Assembly: GCA_017469625.1 (NCBI GenBank)
Contig: JAFUGA010000052.1
Span: 1-32,322 of the forward strand
Direction of reading: 5' to 3'
Source of the DNA: Bacteroidales bacterium
GTDB lineage: Bacteria > Bacteroidota > Bacteroidia > Bacteroidales > P3
Length of the DNA: 32,322 bases
The position numbers and the translations under genes were made by a program. Shown here in pieces: positions 10,078-17,037 of this stretch. Each line of letters starts with the position of its first letter. Within the stretch, counting starts at the first letter, position 1. A model generated the notes under the pieces. It searched no databases. It was not told the DNA's origin and worked only from the letters and a program-made list of their open reading frames with translations.

Positions 10078-10718
10078 AACCTGTCATCACTCCATTTTTC
10101 AGGGTTTTCTCTCCATTGGTTCAAAGATTGTAAATCTTCTTCTGAAACATAGTGTTCTTTAACCGCCGTTTCTATCAATGTAGAGTAGTTTGTTATAGTA
10201 GCAAGAGGTACGTTTTGGGTTTCAAAATTGTTTTTTGCTACATCTAACTCGTAAGTAAATACAGCAACCATACCTTTTACTATACAACCTGCTTGCCTTA
10301 ATGCATCTACTGCCAATAGTGAAGATTTACCTGTAGAGATAAGGTCTTCTACTACCATAACAGTTTGTCCGCTTTTAATATCTCCTTCTATCTGGTTTTT
10401 CATTCCATGATTTTTTGCCTCTGGACGAACATATACGAAAGGCTTGCCAAGGTCTTGAGCCACAAGTACTCCCTGTGCTATTCCACCTGTTGCAACACCT
10501 GCTATAACATCAACTTCTGGAAACATTTCGTTAATCAAAGATACGAATTGTTGCCTTATGAACGTTCTTATAGATGGATAAGAAAGTGTTAAACGGTTAT
10601 CACAATAGATAGGAGATTTCCTACCAGATGCCCATGTAAAAGGTTCTGATGGTGAAAGTTTGACAGCCTTGATGTCTAAAAGACAACGTGCAGCCTCTAT
10701 AGCATTTTCTCTATTCAT
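10074..10718 (-). CDS. pyrE: Orotate phosphoribosyltransferase
   Basis: Converts orotate and PRPP to orotidine 5'-phosphate, the fifth step of UMP synthesis, in the cytoplasm. The protein of 214 residues starts MNRENAIEAARCLLDIKAV and has the family's FTWASGRKSPIYCDNR motif near residues 28-43 and the PRPP-binding loop VMVVEDLISTGKSS near 118-131. A longer frame beginning at a TTG at 10736 exists, but the ATG at 10718 gives the conserved N-terminus and a short leader of about 30 nt from the promoter at 10756-10788. It is the first gene of a four-gene operon with tight four-base overlaps. Confidence 0.96.
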   Translation of the reverse strand: MNRENAIEAARCLLDIKAVKLSPSEPFTWASGRKSPIYCDNRLTLSYPSIRTFIRQQFVSLINEMFPEVDVIAGVATGGIAQGVLVAQDLGKPFVYVRPEAKNHGMKNQIEGDIKSGQTVMVVEDLISTGKSSLLAVDALRQAGCIVKGMVAVFTYELDVAKNNFETQNVPLATITNYSTLIETAVKEHYVSEEDLQSLNQWRENPEKWSDDRL

Positions 10719-10752
10719 AATAATATATATTAACAAATAAATCGTTTATAAT

Positions 10753-11376
10753 ATGCAAAGATACGTTATTTTTAACAAACATAACAAAATTGTACTAACA
10801 AAAAACGAGGAAAAAAATCCTCAAATCTTTGAAGGAAAAATAATAGACTGTGATTCAGAACTTTTGAACAGCACAAATTTTTCTTCTTATTTTGATGATG
10901 AGTGTTACGACAACCTCATACTTGTTTGCAAAAAGATAAGCATACAAGAAGTTTTCTTAAAACTTTCTCAGCCTTTTTATTTCGTGTTTGCTGCAGGTGG
11001 AATAGTGGAAAATGAAAAAGGAGAGTTATTATTTATGTACAGAAACGGTATGTGGGACTTGCCAAAAGGTCATTGGGAAAAAGGAGAATCTTTGGAAAGC
11101 ACTGCCAAAAGGGAGGTTATAGAAGAGTGTGGAATACAGAATTTGCAAATAGGAGATTTTATCTGCAATTCTATGCATACATATTATATGCACCACCGCT
11201 ATGAGTTGAAACAAACTTCGTGGTACAAGATGTACTGCTCCAGCAACGAAACCTTACTACCACAAACACAAGAAGGTATAAAAGAACTTCGTTGGGTAAA
11301 AAAAGAGGATTTAGATGAAATCTTATCAAAATCCTACCCTAATATTAGAAATATTTTTATAGAAAACCATTTTTAA
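10753..11376 (+). CDS. Nudix hydrolase
   Basis: A 207-residue protein with a complete Nudix box at residues 106-128 following Gx5Ex7REUxEExGU (Gly106, Glu112, Arg120-Glu121, Glu124-Glu125, Gly127), preceded by MWDLPKGHW. The box binds the metal that cleaves nucleoside diphosphates linked to another group X. The exact substrate cannot be read from sequence. About 70 N-terminal residues form an extra beta-rich domain (MQRYVIFNKHNKIVL...), as I recall for a Bacteroidota Nudix subfamily. The start ATG directly follows TATAAT, and codons 2-4 overlap the -7 box of pyrE. It is monocistronic and faces the ftsX-like gene tail to tail across a 508-bp repeat-rich gap. Confidence 0.9.
   Translation: MQRYVIFNKHNKIVLTKNEEKNPQIFEGKIIDCDSELLNSTNFSSYFDDECYDNLILVCKKISIQEVFLKLSQPFYFVFAAGGIVENEKGELLFMYRNGMWDLPKGHWEKGESLESTAKREVIEECGIQNLQIGDFICNSMHTYYMHHRYELKQTSWYKMYCSSNETLLPQTQEGIKELRWVKKEDLDEILSKSYPNIRNIFIENHF
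10756..10788 (-). promoter_or_regulatory. Promoter of the pyrE operon, inside the Nudix gene start
   Basis: On the minus strand TTTG (10785-10788), a 21-bp spacer and TATCTTTG (10756-10763) match the Bacteroidota -33/-7 consensus. The whole promoter lies within codons 2-12 of the divergent Nudix gene, so the two transcription units overlap at their 5' ends. Confidence 0.7.
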
Positions 11377-11399
11377 AATATTTTTATTTTGAAACCTGT

Positions 11400-11838
11400 T
11401 TTTACATTTTATAAAACAAAGTTTTTAGTATATAAATGATATATTTCCCATTGTAAAAGAACAGTTTTCAGTCCGTGAAACAAGATTTTATGCTGCAAAA
11501 ACAAGGTTTTTCACCCACAGAATAAGGTTTTATTATTAAAAAATCTTCTGTCTGTGGGTGAAAAATTTATTGTGATACTATAAATACGACTTTTAGAACA
11601 GTTTTATAAATCTTCTATACCATAAAACTTTGTTTTAGTCTTTCAGAAATAGCATTTTAGAACATAAAAACTATATTTTTAGAACAATAATTAGCATTTT
11701 AGAACACTTTATATTCACTTCAAAAACCTAAAACTTTAAGTTTATTTTCTCCATAAAACCTTTAAAGAAATAAAACAAAGAAAGAGTTTTCTAAAACAAA
11801 GAGTTAGAATTCTAAAACAAAGTTCTATGAGATTATAG
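11400..11838. repeat. 21-bp repeat array B filling the Nudix/ftsX gap
   Basis: This 508-bp convergent intergenic stretch (11377-11884) holds no gene. It is built of degenerate 21-bp units. Cores in exact register occur at 11481, 11502 and 11523 (CAAGA, CAAGG, TAAGG) and at 11776, 11797 and 11818 (three AAAACAAAG). Single cores AAAACAAAGTTTT (11413-11425) and AAAACTTTGTTTT (11624-11636) also appear. AGAACA repeats at 11595, 11659, 11681 and 11701 keep spacing near 21. It is the longest and most decayed of the arrays. Confidence 0.75.
11507..11565. repeat. Perfect 15-bp inverted repeat within array B
   Basis: TTTTTCACCCACAGA at 11507-11521 is matched by its exact reverse complement at 11551-11565, with 29 bp between. 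The stem has T- and A-runs at its ends, so it could act as a bidirectional terminator for the convergent Nudix and ftsX genes. It also carries the TTTTTCACCC word of the G-rich module. Confidence 0.7.
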
Positions 11839-11875
11839 TAAGGTTTTGTTTGGGTGAAAAATGAGGGTGGGTTGA
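11839..11875 (+). repeat. G-rich array-end module, copy 1
   Basis: Positions 11839-11863 (25 bp, starting TAAGGTTTTGTTTGGGTG) are an exact inverted match to 16584-16608. The module continues into GAGGGTGGG. In both copies it sits immediately next to a 21-bp array, and the similarity continues through about 80 bp in total (about 66 of 80 positions identical by eye). Confidence 0.8.
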
Positions 11876-11884
11876 TGAAAAAAG

Positions 11885-13102
11885 TTAGTTCTTTTTTATG
11901 GTTTGGGATAGGGAGATTTTGGAGATACTTCTTGTAGGTATAGTAAGGCAAAGCAAACATATAACAAGGGTAAGTATATCTGTTATAATAAAATACCAAA
12001 TATTTATAGAAACAGGTGCGTATGATAAGTAGTAACTTTCTTTGTCTAAAGAGATTATATGAGTATATTTTTGTATAGCAAGCAAGGAGATAGCCAAAAC
12101 ATTACCGTACAATATACCTTTTGCGGCTATATATCCTATTCTGTAGATAAATATCTTTATTATAGCAATGTTGTTTGCACCCAAACTCTTAAGAATACCT
12201 ATCATTGTTTTTTTCTCAAATATCATTATCAAAACAACAGAAGACAAGGTAACTATGCAAATCAACATCATTATTACTACAATCATAATAACGTTATTGT
12301 CAAGTAGGTTTAACCAAGCAAAAAGATTAGGTTCAAAATCTGTAATACTTATAATAGTTTTGTCGCTATCTGTAGAGTAGTAAATCTGTTCTGATATTGG
12401 GTTGAGTAGGGCAAAGTTTTTCAACATTATTTCATAGGAAGTGTAATCGTTTTCTTCGGCAGAAAATACGTTGTGCAAAACATTTATATCGCAAATCATA
12501 AACCTCTCGTCATATTCCGCCAAACCTGTATCGTATATTCCACACACAGAGAAATTTTTCGCTCTATAAGAGTTATTTACATAAAAATATACCTTTACCT
12601 TATCCCCTATCTTTAGATGCAATTTATCTGCTATGGTTTTGGAAACAAGTATATCTTGATTTCTTTCTTTACCATGCTGAATTATCTCACCCTCAGACAG
12701 ATTGTTTTTAAAGAAATCTTTGTTGTAATCCTTGCCTATACCTTTTACTATTACACCAAGAAAATCATCGTTATTTATTATAGCACCAGAACGTACATAT
12801 ACACCAGAAAGACTCTTTATTTGAGGAATATTTTTTATGGAAGAAATCTCTTTTTGTGAAAGTTTTACAGTGTTGTTTCCTTCTAAAGAATTGCCACCAT
12901 ATTGTACTATTTGTATGTGAGAGCCAAAACCTGCTATCTTGTTTTTTATCTCGTTTTTGAAACCTTGCAACACACTCAAAGACACAAGCATAACAGTTAT
13001 AGATAGGGCTATGCTGATAACTGCTATTCTCACTATGGGTTTAACATAGTTTTTCTCTTTACTCTTTACTAATCTCTGTGCTACAAAATATTCAAATTTC
13101 AT
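11885..13102 (-). CDS. LolC/LolE-type ABC transporter permease (FtsX family)
   Basis: A 405-residue inner-membrane protein with the MacB/FtsX layout: an N-terminal helix at about 24-46 (AVISIALSITVMLVSLSVLQGF), a large periplasmic domain of about 220 residues, and three C-terminal membrane helices at about 272-298, 312-335 and 365-390, with the EKKTMIGILKSLGA motif after the second. This pattern with an N-terminal Arg-x-Ala/Val-x-Ile helix is shared by LolC and LolE, which pull lipoproteins out of the inner membrane. No LolD ATPase gene is adjacent, so its partner must be elsewhere. The promoter ends only 4 nt before the ATG, suggesting a nearly leaderless message. Confidence 0.88.
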   Translation of the reverse strand: MKFEYFVAQRLVKSKEKNYVKPIVRIAVISIALSITVMLVSLSVLQGFKNEIKNKIAGFGSHIQIVQYGGNSLEGNNTVKLSQKEISSIKNIPQIKSLSGVYVRSGAIINNDDFLGVIVKGIGKDYNKDFFKNNLSEGEIIQHGKERNQDILVSKTIADKLHLKIGDKVKVYFYVNNSYRAKNFSVCGIYDTGLAEYDERFMICDINVLHNVFSAEENDYTSYEIMLKNFALLNPISEQIYYSTDSDKTIISITDFEPNLFAWLNLLDNNVIMIVVIMMLICIVTLSSVVLIMIFEKKTMIGILKSLGANNIAIIKIFIYRIGYIAAKGILYGNVLAISLLAIQKYTHIISLDKESYYLSYAPVSINIWYFIITDILTLVICLLCLTIPTRSISKISLSQTIKKN

Positions 13103-13106
13103 AGTG

Positions 13107-13137
13107 CAAAATTAGTAAAAAAAGAATAAATCTTCAA
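13107..13137 (-). promoter_or_regulatory. Promoter of the ftsX-like gene, nearly leaderless
   Basis: On the minus strand TTG (13135-13137), a 20-bp spacer and TAATTTTG (13107-13114) fit the -33/-7 consensus. Only CACT separates the -7 box from the ATG at 13102, so transcription should start at or within a few bases of the start codon. Confidence 0.6.
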
Positions 13138-13154
13138 TAAAAAAGTTTTTTTTG

Positions 13155-13184
13155 TTTGTAAGTGTTATAAATTTTGTATCTTTG
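13155..13184 (+). promoter_or_regulatory. Promoter of the carbamate kinase gene
   Basis: TTTG (13155-13158), an 18-bp spacer and TATCTTTG (13177-13184) lie 33 bp before the ATG at 13218. This promoter overlaps a longer in-frame TTG start at 13152, which is therefore rejected. Confidence 0.7.
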
Positions 13185-13217
13185 CCACTTATTTTTAATG
13201 AAGAATATAACAAAAAT

Positions 13218-14156
13218 ATGAATAAATTAGCAGTTATAGCACTTGGTGGCAATGCTTTGATAAGAAGCAACGAAAAAGGTACTTATTCAGAGCAGATAAA
13301 CAACGTTATGAAGACTTGCGATAGTATTACCAATCTTTTGAAAGATGGTTATAATGTAGTAATAGCACACGGTAACGGTCCTCAAGTAGGAAATATTTTA
13401 TTGCAAAACGAAGCAGGAAAAAAACAATACGGTGTAGAGGCTATGCCTATGGACTATTGCGGGGCTCAAACTCAGGGTTCTATAGGTTATCTTATAGACC
13501 AATGTTTAAGAAACGTTCTAAAACGAGAAGGAATTGAGAAAGATGTAGTAGTAATGCTTACTCAGGTTACAGTAGATGAAAATGATAAGGGATTTAAAAA
13601 CCCAACAAAACCTGTAGGTCCTTACTATACTAAAGAGCAAAAAGACCAATACGTTGCCGAAACAGGTGCAGTATTCAAAGAAGACGCAAAAAGAGGTGGC
13701 TGGAGAAAGGTTGTAGCATCTCCAACTCCTATAAAGATAGAGAACATTCAACTAACTAAACAATTGGCTTGCGAAGGTTATGTTGTGGTAACTGCTGGTG
13801 GCGGTGGTATTCCTATAATAGAAAACGATGGAATGATAAAAGGTGTAGAGGCTGTAATAGATAAGGATTTGGCTTCTGCAGTTACTGCTGTAGAAATAGG
13901 AGCAGATGAATTTTATATCCTAACAGACGTTCCTAAAGTTTATATCAACTTCCACAAAGACGGCGAAATGGCTTTGGATACCCTAACTTTGCAACAAGCA
14001 GAAGAATATCTTGCACAAGGACAATTTGGAGAAGGAAGTATGGCTCCTAAGATTAGAGCGGCTATTCATTATGTAAAACATTCAGGAAAAGAATGTATAA
14101 TAACAGAAGCAGGACAATTGGGTAACAAAAACTGTGGTACAAGAATTATTTGGTAG
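13218..14156 (+). CDS. arcC: Carbamate kinase
   Basis: Makes ATP and carbamate from carbamoyl phosphate and ADP, or the reverse. The 312-residue protein starts MNKLAVIALGGNALI and shows the family's nucleotide and carbamate motifs: GGNAL at about 10-14, VIAHGNGPQVGN at about 48-59, AGGGGIPII in the middle and KIRAAIHYV near the C-terminus. The length is normal. In many bacteria arcC lies with arcA and arcB of the arginine deiminase pathway. Here it stands alone, between unrelated genes, with its own promoter and a strong terminator. Its role could be ATP recovery from carbamoyl phosphate or disposal of carbamate, but the window does not decide this. Confidence 0.95.
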   Translation: MNKLAVIALGGNALIRSNEKGTYSEQINNVMKTCDSITNLLKDGYNVVIAHGNGPQVGNILLQNEAGKKQYGVEAMPMDYCGAQTQGSIGYLIDQCLRNVLKREGIEKDVVVMLTQVTVDENDKGFKNPTKPVGPYYTKEQKDQYVAETGAVFKEDAKRGGWRKVVASPTPIKIENIQLTKQLACEGYVVVTAGGGGIPIIENDGMIKGVEAVIDKDLASAVTAVEIGADEFYILTDVPKVYINFHKDGEMALDTLTLQQAEEYLAQGQFGEGSMAPKIRAAIHYVKHSGKECIITEAGQLGNKNCGTRIIW

Positions 14157-14277
14157 GATAATTTTGTAAGTCTTTATTTTGAAAAAAATCAGACACTGTT
14201 TCTAAGCCATAAAAAAAGAAAACATATAGACCAAACAAAAGATTTACAACAATTATACAAAGAAAAATTTTATAAAG

Positions 14278-14313
14278 AAAAAGAAAAGAACCCCTAAAAG
14301 TTCTTTTCTTTTT
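14278..14313. terminator. Bidirectional terminator between arcC and the NA37 gene
   Basis: AAAAAGAAAAGAAC (14278-14291) pairs with GTTCTTTTCTTTTT (14300-14313) around an eight-base CCCTAAAA loop. T-runs follow on either strand, so it can serve both convergent genes. Confidence 0.75.
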
Positions 14314-14358
14314 TGTTTAGTTTTAGTTTATATTCTTAGGATTTAACAACAAAAGATT

Positions 14359-15405
14359 TTACTTTTCTTTTTCAAAATACAATTTATAATATCTTAATCC
14401 TTTTTCTTCATCTTCGCCTATTTCTACTCTATCTCTTCTTCCGTGAATATAAAGAGTGAAGTTTTTATCCAACTTTATCACACTCCTAAGATACCTTGAA
14501 GCTTTCTTTAAGGCTTCATCGTTGAGTATAAAATCATCATCTATTTCCAATTCGTGTTCTTGTGAATACTTGTTTTTATAGTCTATGAACATTTCTTGCA
14601 GTTCTGGTGCCATAACCTTTTCATTGAAAGATTCTAAGTTGAAGTTCTTGTTTTCTTTGAAATATTCCGCTGAACGATTGAATAGTTCTGCTTGGTCAGC
14701 CTTAGATACATCTTTATTTTCATTAGGAACACCCTCTGTAATAAACTCTTTGCACAAACCTAATAAACCTTCGGTCTTATGAAAAGAATCTTGGCGAATA
14801 CGCAACGAAAGAAAATCATCTATCCAATAAACAGCATCATTTCCTTTTGAAGTAGTATCTACAACAGCAACAACATATCCATCTTCTGCATCTTTGTTGA
14901 AGACTATACAACCTTTATCTAATTTGTTTATATTTATACCGTTGTCTTGTTCTATATCAAAATTATCTCCGTCAGGAAAGACTTTCAGATAAGTTTCTTT
15001 GTTCTCGCTTTTGAAAATACCTACAGCATCTACTATATCGCCATCAAGATAACATTTTGTCATATATGTAACGTACAGTTCTCCCGATTTGATATTTGGG
15101 TGTGTGGTTACGTCATAAAGATGTTGGGCTATATTGCAACTTTCTTCATAAAGGTTGAGTTTAGCATCTTCAAATATCTTTTTAACACAGTTGTACATAC
15201 CATTGAAACCAACTCCTCTATCATTAGAAAAAACATAGTATTGGCTACCTTTAAAAGGGTTAGTAAAATAATGCAACAACACAGAAGATATATCTGCATT
15301 CAAAATATAAGGAGCAGCACTTAATGTCAATAATTCTCCGTTGCCTTTGTTTCCTACTTTATGCAGTACCATTCTTTCCAATACTGCATCATCACAAGTC
15401 ATCAT
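14359..15405 (-). CDS. NA37 (NdpA/YejK-type) nucleoid-associated protein
   Basis: A 348-residue protein recognised as the 37-kDa nucleoid-associated family by its N-terminus (VLERMVLHKVGNKGNGELLTLS), the LLHYFTNPFKGSQYYVF stretch, the SGELYVTYMTKC segment and the central DAVYWIDDFLSLRIRQDSFHKTEGLLGLCKEFI region. The family is named for association of E. coli YejK with the nucleoid; its precise function is not settled. Bacteroidota members are common. The gene has its own TATCTTTG box 20 nt upstream, divergent from the TPR gene, and ends at the shared bidirectional terminator. It is a possible, untested candidate to interact with the DNA repeats described here. Confidence 0.88.
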   Translation of the reverse strand: MMTCDDAVLERMVLHKVGNKGNGELLTLSAAPYILNADISSVLLHYFTNPFKGSQYYVFSNDRGVGFNGMYNCVKKIFEDAKLNLYEESCNIAQHLYDVTTHPNIKSGELYVTYMTKCYLDGDIVDAVGIFKSENKETYLKVFPDGDNFDIEQDNGININKLDKGCIVFNKDAEDGYVVAVVDTTSKGNDAVYWIDDFLSLRIRQDSFHKTEGLLGLCKEFITEGVPNENKDVSKADQAELFNRSAEYFKENKNFNLESFNEKVMAPELQEMFIDYKNKYSQEHELEIDDDFILNDEALKKASRYLRSVIKLDKNFTLYIHGRRDRVEIGEDEEKGLRYYKLYFEKEK

Positions 15406-15425
15406 AATTCTTACTTATTTTTTTG

Positions 15426-15433
15426 CAAAGATA
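15426..15433 (-). promoter_or_regulatory. -7 box of the NA37 gene
   Basis: The minus strand reads TATCTTTG, 20 nt before the ATG at 15405. A TTG is present upstream but at a long spacing of 24 bp, so the -33 assignment is uncertain. Confidence 0.5.
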
Positions 15434-15477
15434 GAAAAAATAATCTTTTTATAAAAACAAGGTAAAATAAAATATTG

Positions 15478-15485
15478 TATCTTTG
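15478..15485 (+). promoter_or_regulatory. -7 box of the TPR gene, nearly leaderless
   Basis: TATCTTTG ends 5 nt before the ATG at 15491. No clear -33 element is seen. The placement again suggests a message with almost no leader. Confidence 0.5.
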
Positions 15486-15490
15486 CAGAT

Positions 15491-16537
15491 ATGAAAAGAG
15501 TGAAATTTTATATTATTTTAATCATATTTGGCTTTAATCTATGCTCTTATGCACAAGATTCTTTGTTTTCTGTTGCAAAAAAATCTATGGAACAAGAACG
15601 TTGGATAGAAGCACAAAATCTACTTTTGCAAGGGTTGAAAACGACAAAAGATACTTTGTTGTATTCTTATGAATTGGCTTGGGCGTATTACTCTAACAAG
15701 GAATATTCTCAATCAATTAAGACCTTACAACCTTTTGTTGATAATCAATCGGCAACAAGTGAGGTTTATCAACTTTTAGGTAATGCTTGGGACGAATATG
15801 GCAATCCTTACAAAGCAGCAGACGTTTATAAGGAAGGACTAAACAAATATCCACAGGCTGGCAACTTGTTTTTGGAGTTGGGAAATCTGAAATACAAACA
15901 AGGAGATTACAAAGACGCACTTTATTGGTATGAAAAAGGAATAGAAGCCGAACCTTTGTTTTCTTCAAACTATTACAGAGCAGCAAAAGTCTTTTTTATG
16001 AGTACAGAAATGGTTTGGGGAATTTTGTACGGTGAGATGTTTATGCTTTTGGAAAACGATACCGAAAGAAGCAAACAAATGAGTAAAGAACTATTAGAAG
16101 CTTATTTTTCCTGCTTGCGAAATGAGAACGGCAAGCCTGTTGCAGATTTCAACAATAATATAATAGTGTATTCCGATTCTTACGAGAGAAAAAATCTTCT
16201 TCCAAAGATATACAATTCCATTATGCAGGAATGTTGCAACAATATAAAACATCTGAATTTTGAGGTTTTAATAAACATTCGCAAGAACTTTATTCTAAAA
16301 CTTTACAAACAAGCACCAGATTTTGATAATATCATATTTGATTACGAAAAACAGTTGATAGATAATAGTATGTTTGAAGCATTTAACTATTATCTTTTTG
16401 CATACGGAGAAACCAAAACAGCGAAAAATTGGATTACTCAACACAAACAACAATGGGATAATTTCAATAAATGGTATAAACAAAACCCTATAAAAGTTAG
16501 CGAAAACAATTTCTTCTCTCGTTATAATATGGAATAA
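15491..16537 (+). CDS. Exported TPR-repeat protein
   Basis: A 348-residue protein with a signal peptide (MKRVKFYIILIIFGFNLCSYAQ, cut after AQ22). At least three to four tetratricopeptide repeats follow at about 25-175, with recognisable units around SYELAWAYYSNKEYSQSIKTL, VYQLLGNAWDEYGNPYKAADVY and LFLELGNLKYKQGDYKDALYWY. The second half (about 180-348) is helical and charged and matches no family I recognise. TPR proteins act as periplasmic scaffolds, but the partner is unknown. It is monocistronic. OmpA lies downstream in the same direction but 500 bp away behind a repeat array and its own promoter, so an operon is unlikely. Confidence 0.85.
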   Translation: MKRVKFYIILIIFGFNLCSYAQDSLFSVAKKSMEQERWIEAQNLLLQGLKTTKDTLLYSYELAWAYYSNKEYSQSIKTLQPFVDNQSATSEVYQLLGNAWDEYGNPYKAADVYKEGLNKYPQAGNLFLELGNLKYKQGDYKDALYWYEKGIEAEPLFSSNYYRAAKVFFMSTEMVWGILYGEMFMLLENDTERSKQMSKELLEAYFSCLRNENGKPVADFNNNIIVYSDSYERKNLLPKIYNSIMQECCNNIKHLNFEVLINIRKNFILKLYKQAPDFDNIIFDYEKQLIDNSMFEAFNYYLFAYGETKTAKNWITQHKQQWDNFNKWYKQNPIKVSENNFFSRYNME

Positions 16538-16562
16538 TCTTTTCACTACTTCTTTTCACTCT

Positions 16563-16608
16563 CCCATTCCCATAAACCACCCCCATTTTTCACCCAAACA
16601 AAACCTTA
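16563..16608 (-). repeat. G-rich array-end module, copy 2
   Basis: An inverted copy of the module at 11839-11875, with 25 bp exact (16584-16608). On the minus strand it runs GGGTG, then GGGGGTGG, then GGGAATGGG: four G-runs of three or more with loops of about 8, 8 and 3, which could form a G-quadruplex. It joins the 21-bp array at its right. Confidence 0.8.
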
Positions 16609-16611
16609 TTA

Positions 16612-16705
16612 GACTTTCACAGAACTTTGTTTTAATTTTCTATCTCTTTGTTCTAATTTTGTAGAACTTTGTTTTAGAAAATTAAAACAAAGTTTCGTGA
16701 AAGTG
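16612..16705. repeat. 21-bp repeat array C
   Basis: Core C positions are at 16625, 16646, 16667 and 16688, exactly 21 bp apart. Three read CTTTG and the last CAAAG. From about 16638 to 16687 the sequence is the same as 32246-32295 in array D except for about one base by eye. The rest of this 500-bp gap (16706-17037) is AT-rich with only a small inverted repeat (CTTACG 16845-16850 and CGTAAG 16861-16866) and the ompA promoter. Confidence 0.9.
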
Positions 16706-16967
16706 GAATAAAATTCTATGAAAATATGATGCAGTTTCATAAAAATAGGAGAAAATTAGTCGTTATTGTGTTAAAATTATGGTGTTTTTGTCTTTTTTTA
16801 TAAAAAAAATCATATTTCTAACTTTATTTTTTAAGATTTGTAACCTTACGCTGAGATTTTCGTAAGATTATGTGTTGTATTGGTTAAATAAATTAGTCTA
16901 TTTGATGGATTTTTTAATTTTTTTCTTTTTTTTAAGTAGAAAAAGTTCTCAATAGATATTTTTTTAT

Positions 16968-16975
16968 TACCTTTG
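16968..16975 (+). promoter_or_regulatory. -7 box of the OmpA gene
   Basis: TACCTTTG matches TAnnTTTG and lies 62 nt before the ATG. The -33 region is weak (GTTC near 16945). An AT-rich leader without Shine-Dalgarno follows, as is common for strongly expressed genes in this phylum. Confidence 0.5.
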
Positions 16976-17037
16976 CATCGAATTTGTGAAAAAAGTATTG
17001 TAAAAACAAATTATTAATAATTTAAAGTAAAAAACTT

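Noticed and set aside
10719-10736. Longer pyrE start at a TTG
   Set aside because: The extra residues (MLIYII) are not family-like, and the ATG at 10718 gives the conserved start.
11742-11999. 85-codon minus-strand frame overlapping the ftsX-like gene end
   Set aside because: It overlaps a well-supported gene in another frame, and the rest reads repeat array DNA and the G-rich module.
13152-13217. Longer carbamate kinase start at a TTG
   Set aside because: It lies on the promoter itself and adds 22 residues before the conserved N-terminus.
16845-16866. Small inverted repeat (CTTACG/CGTAAG) before OmpA as an RNA gene or operator
   Set aside because: Six-base arms are too short to support more than chance in this AT-rich stretch.
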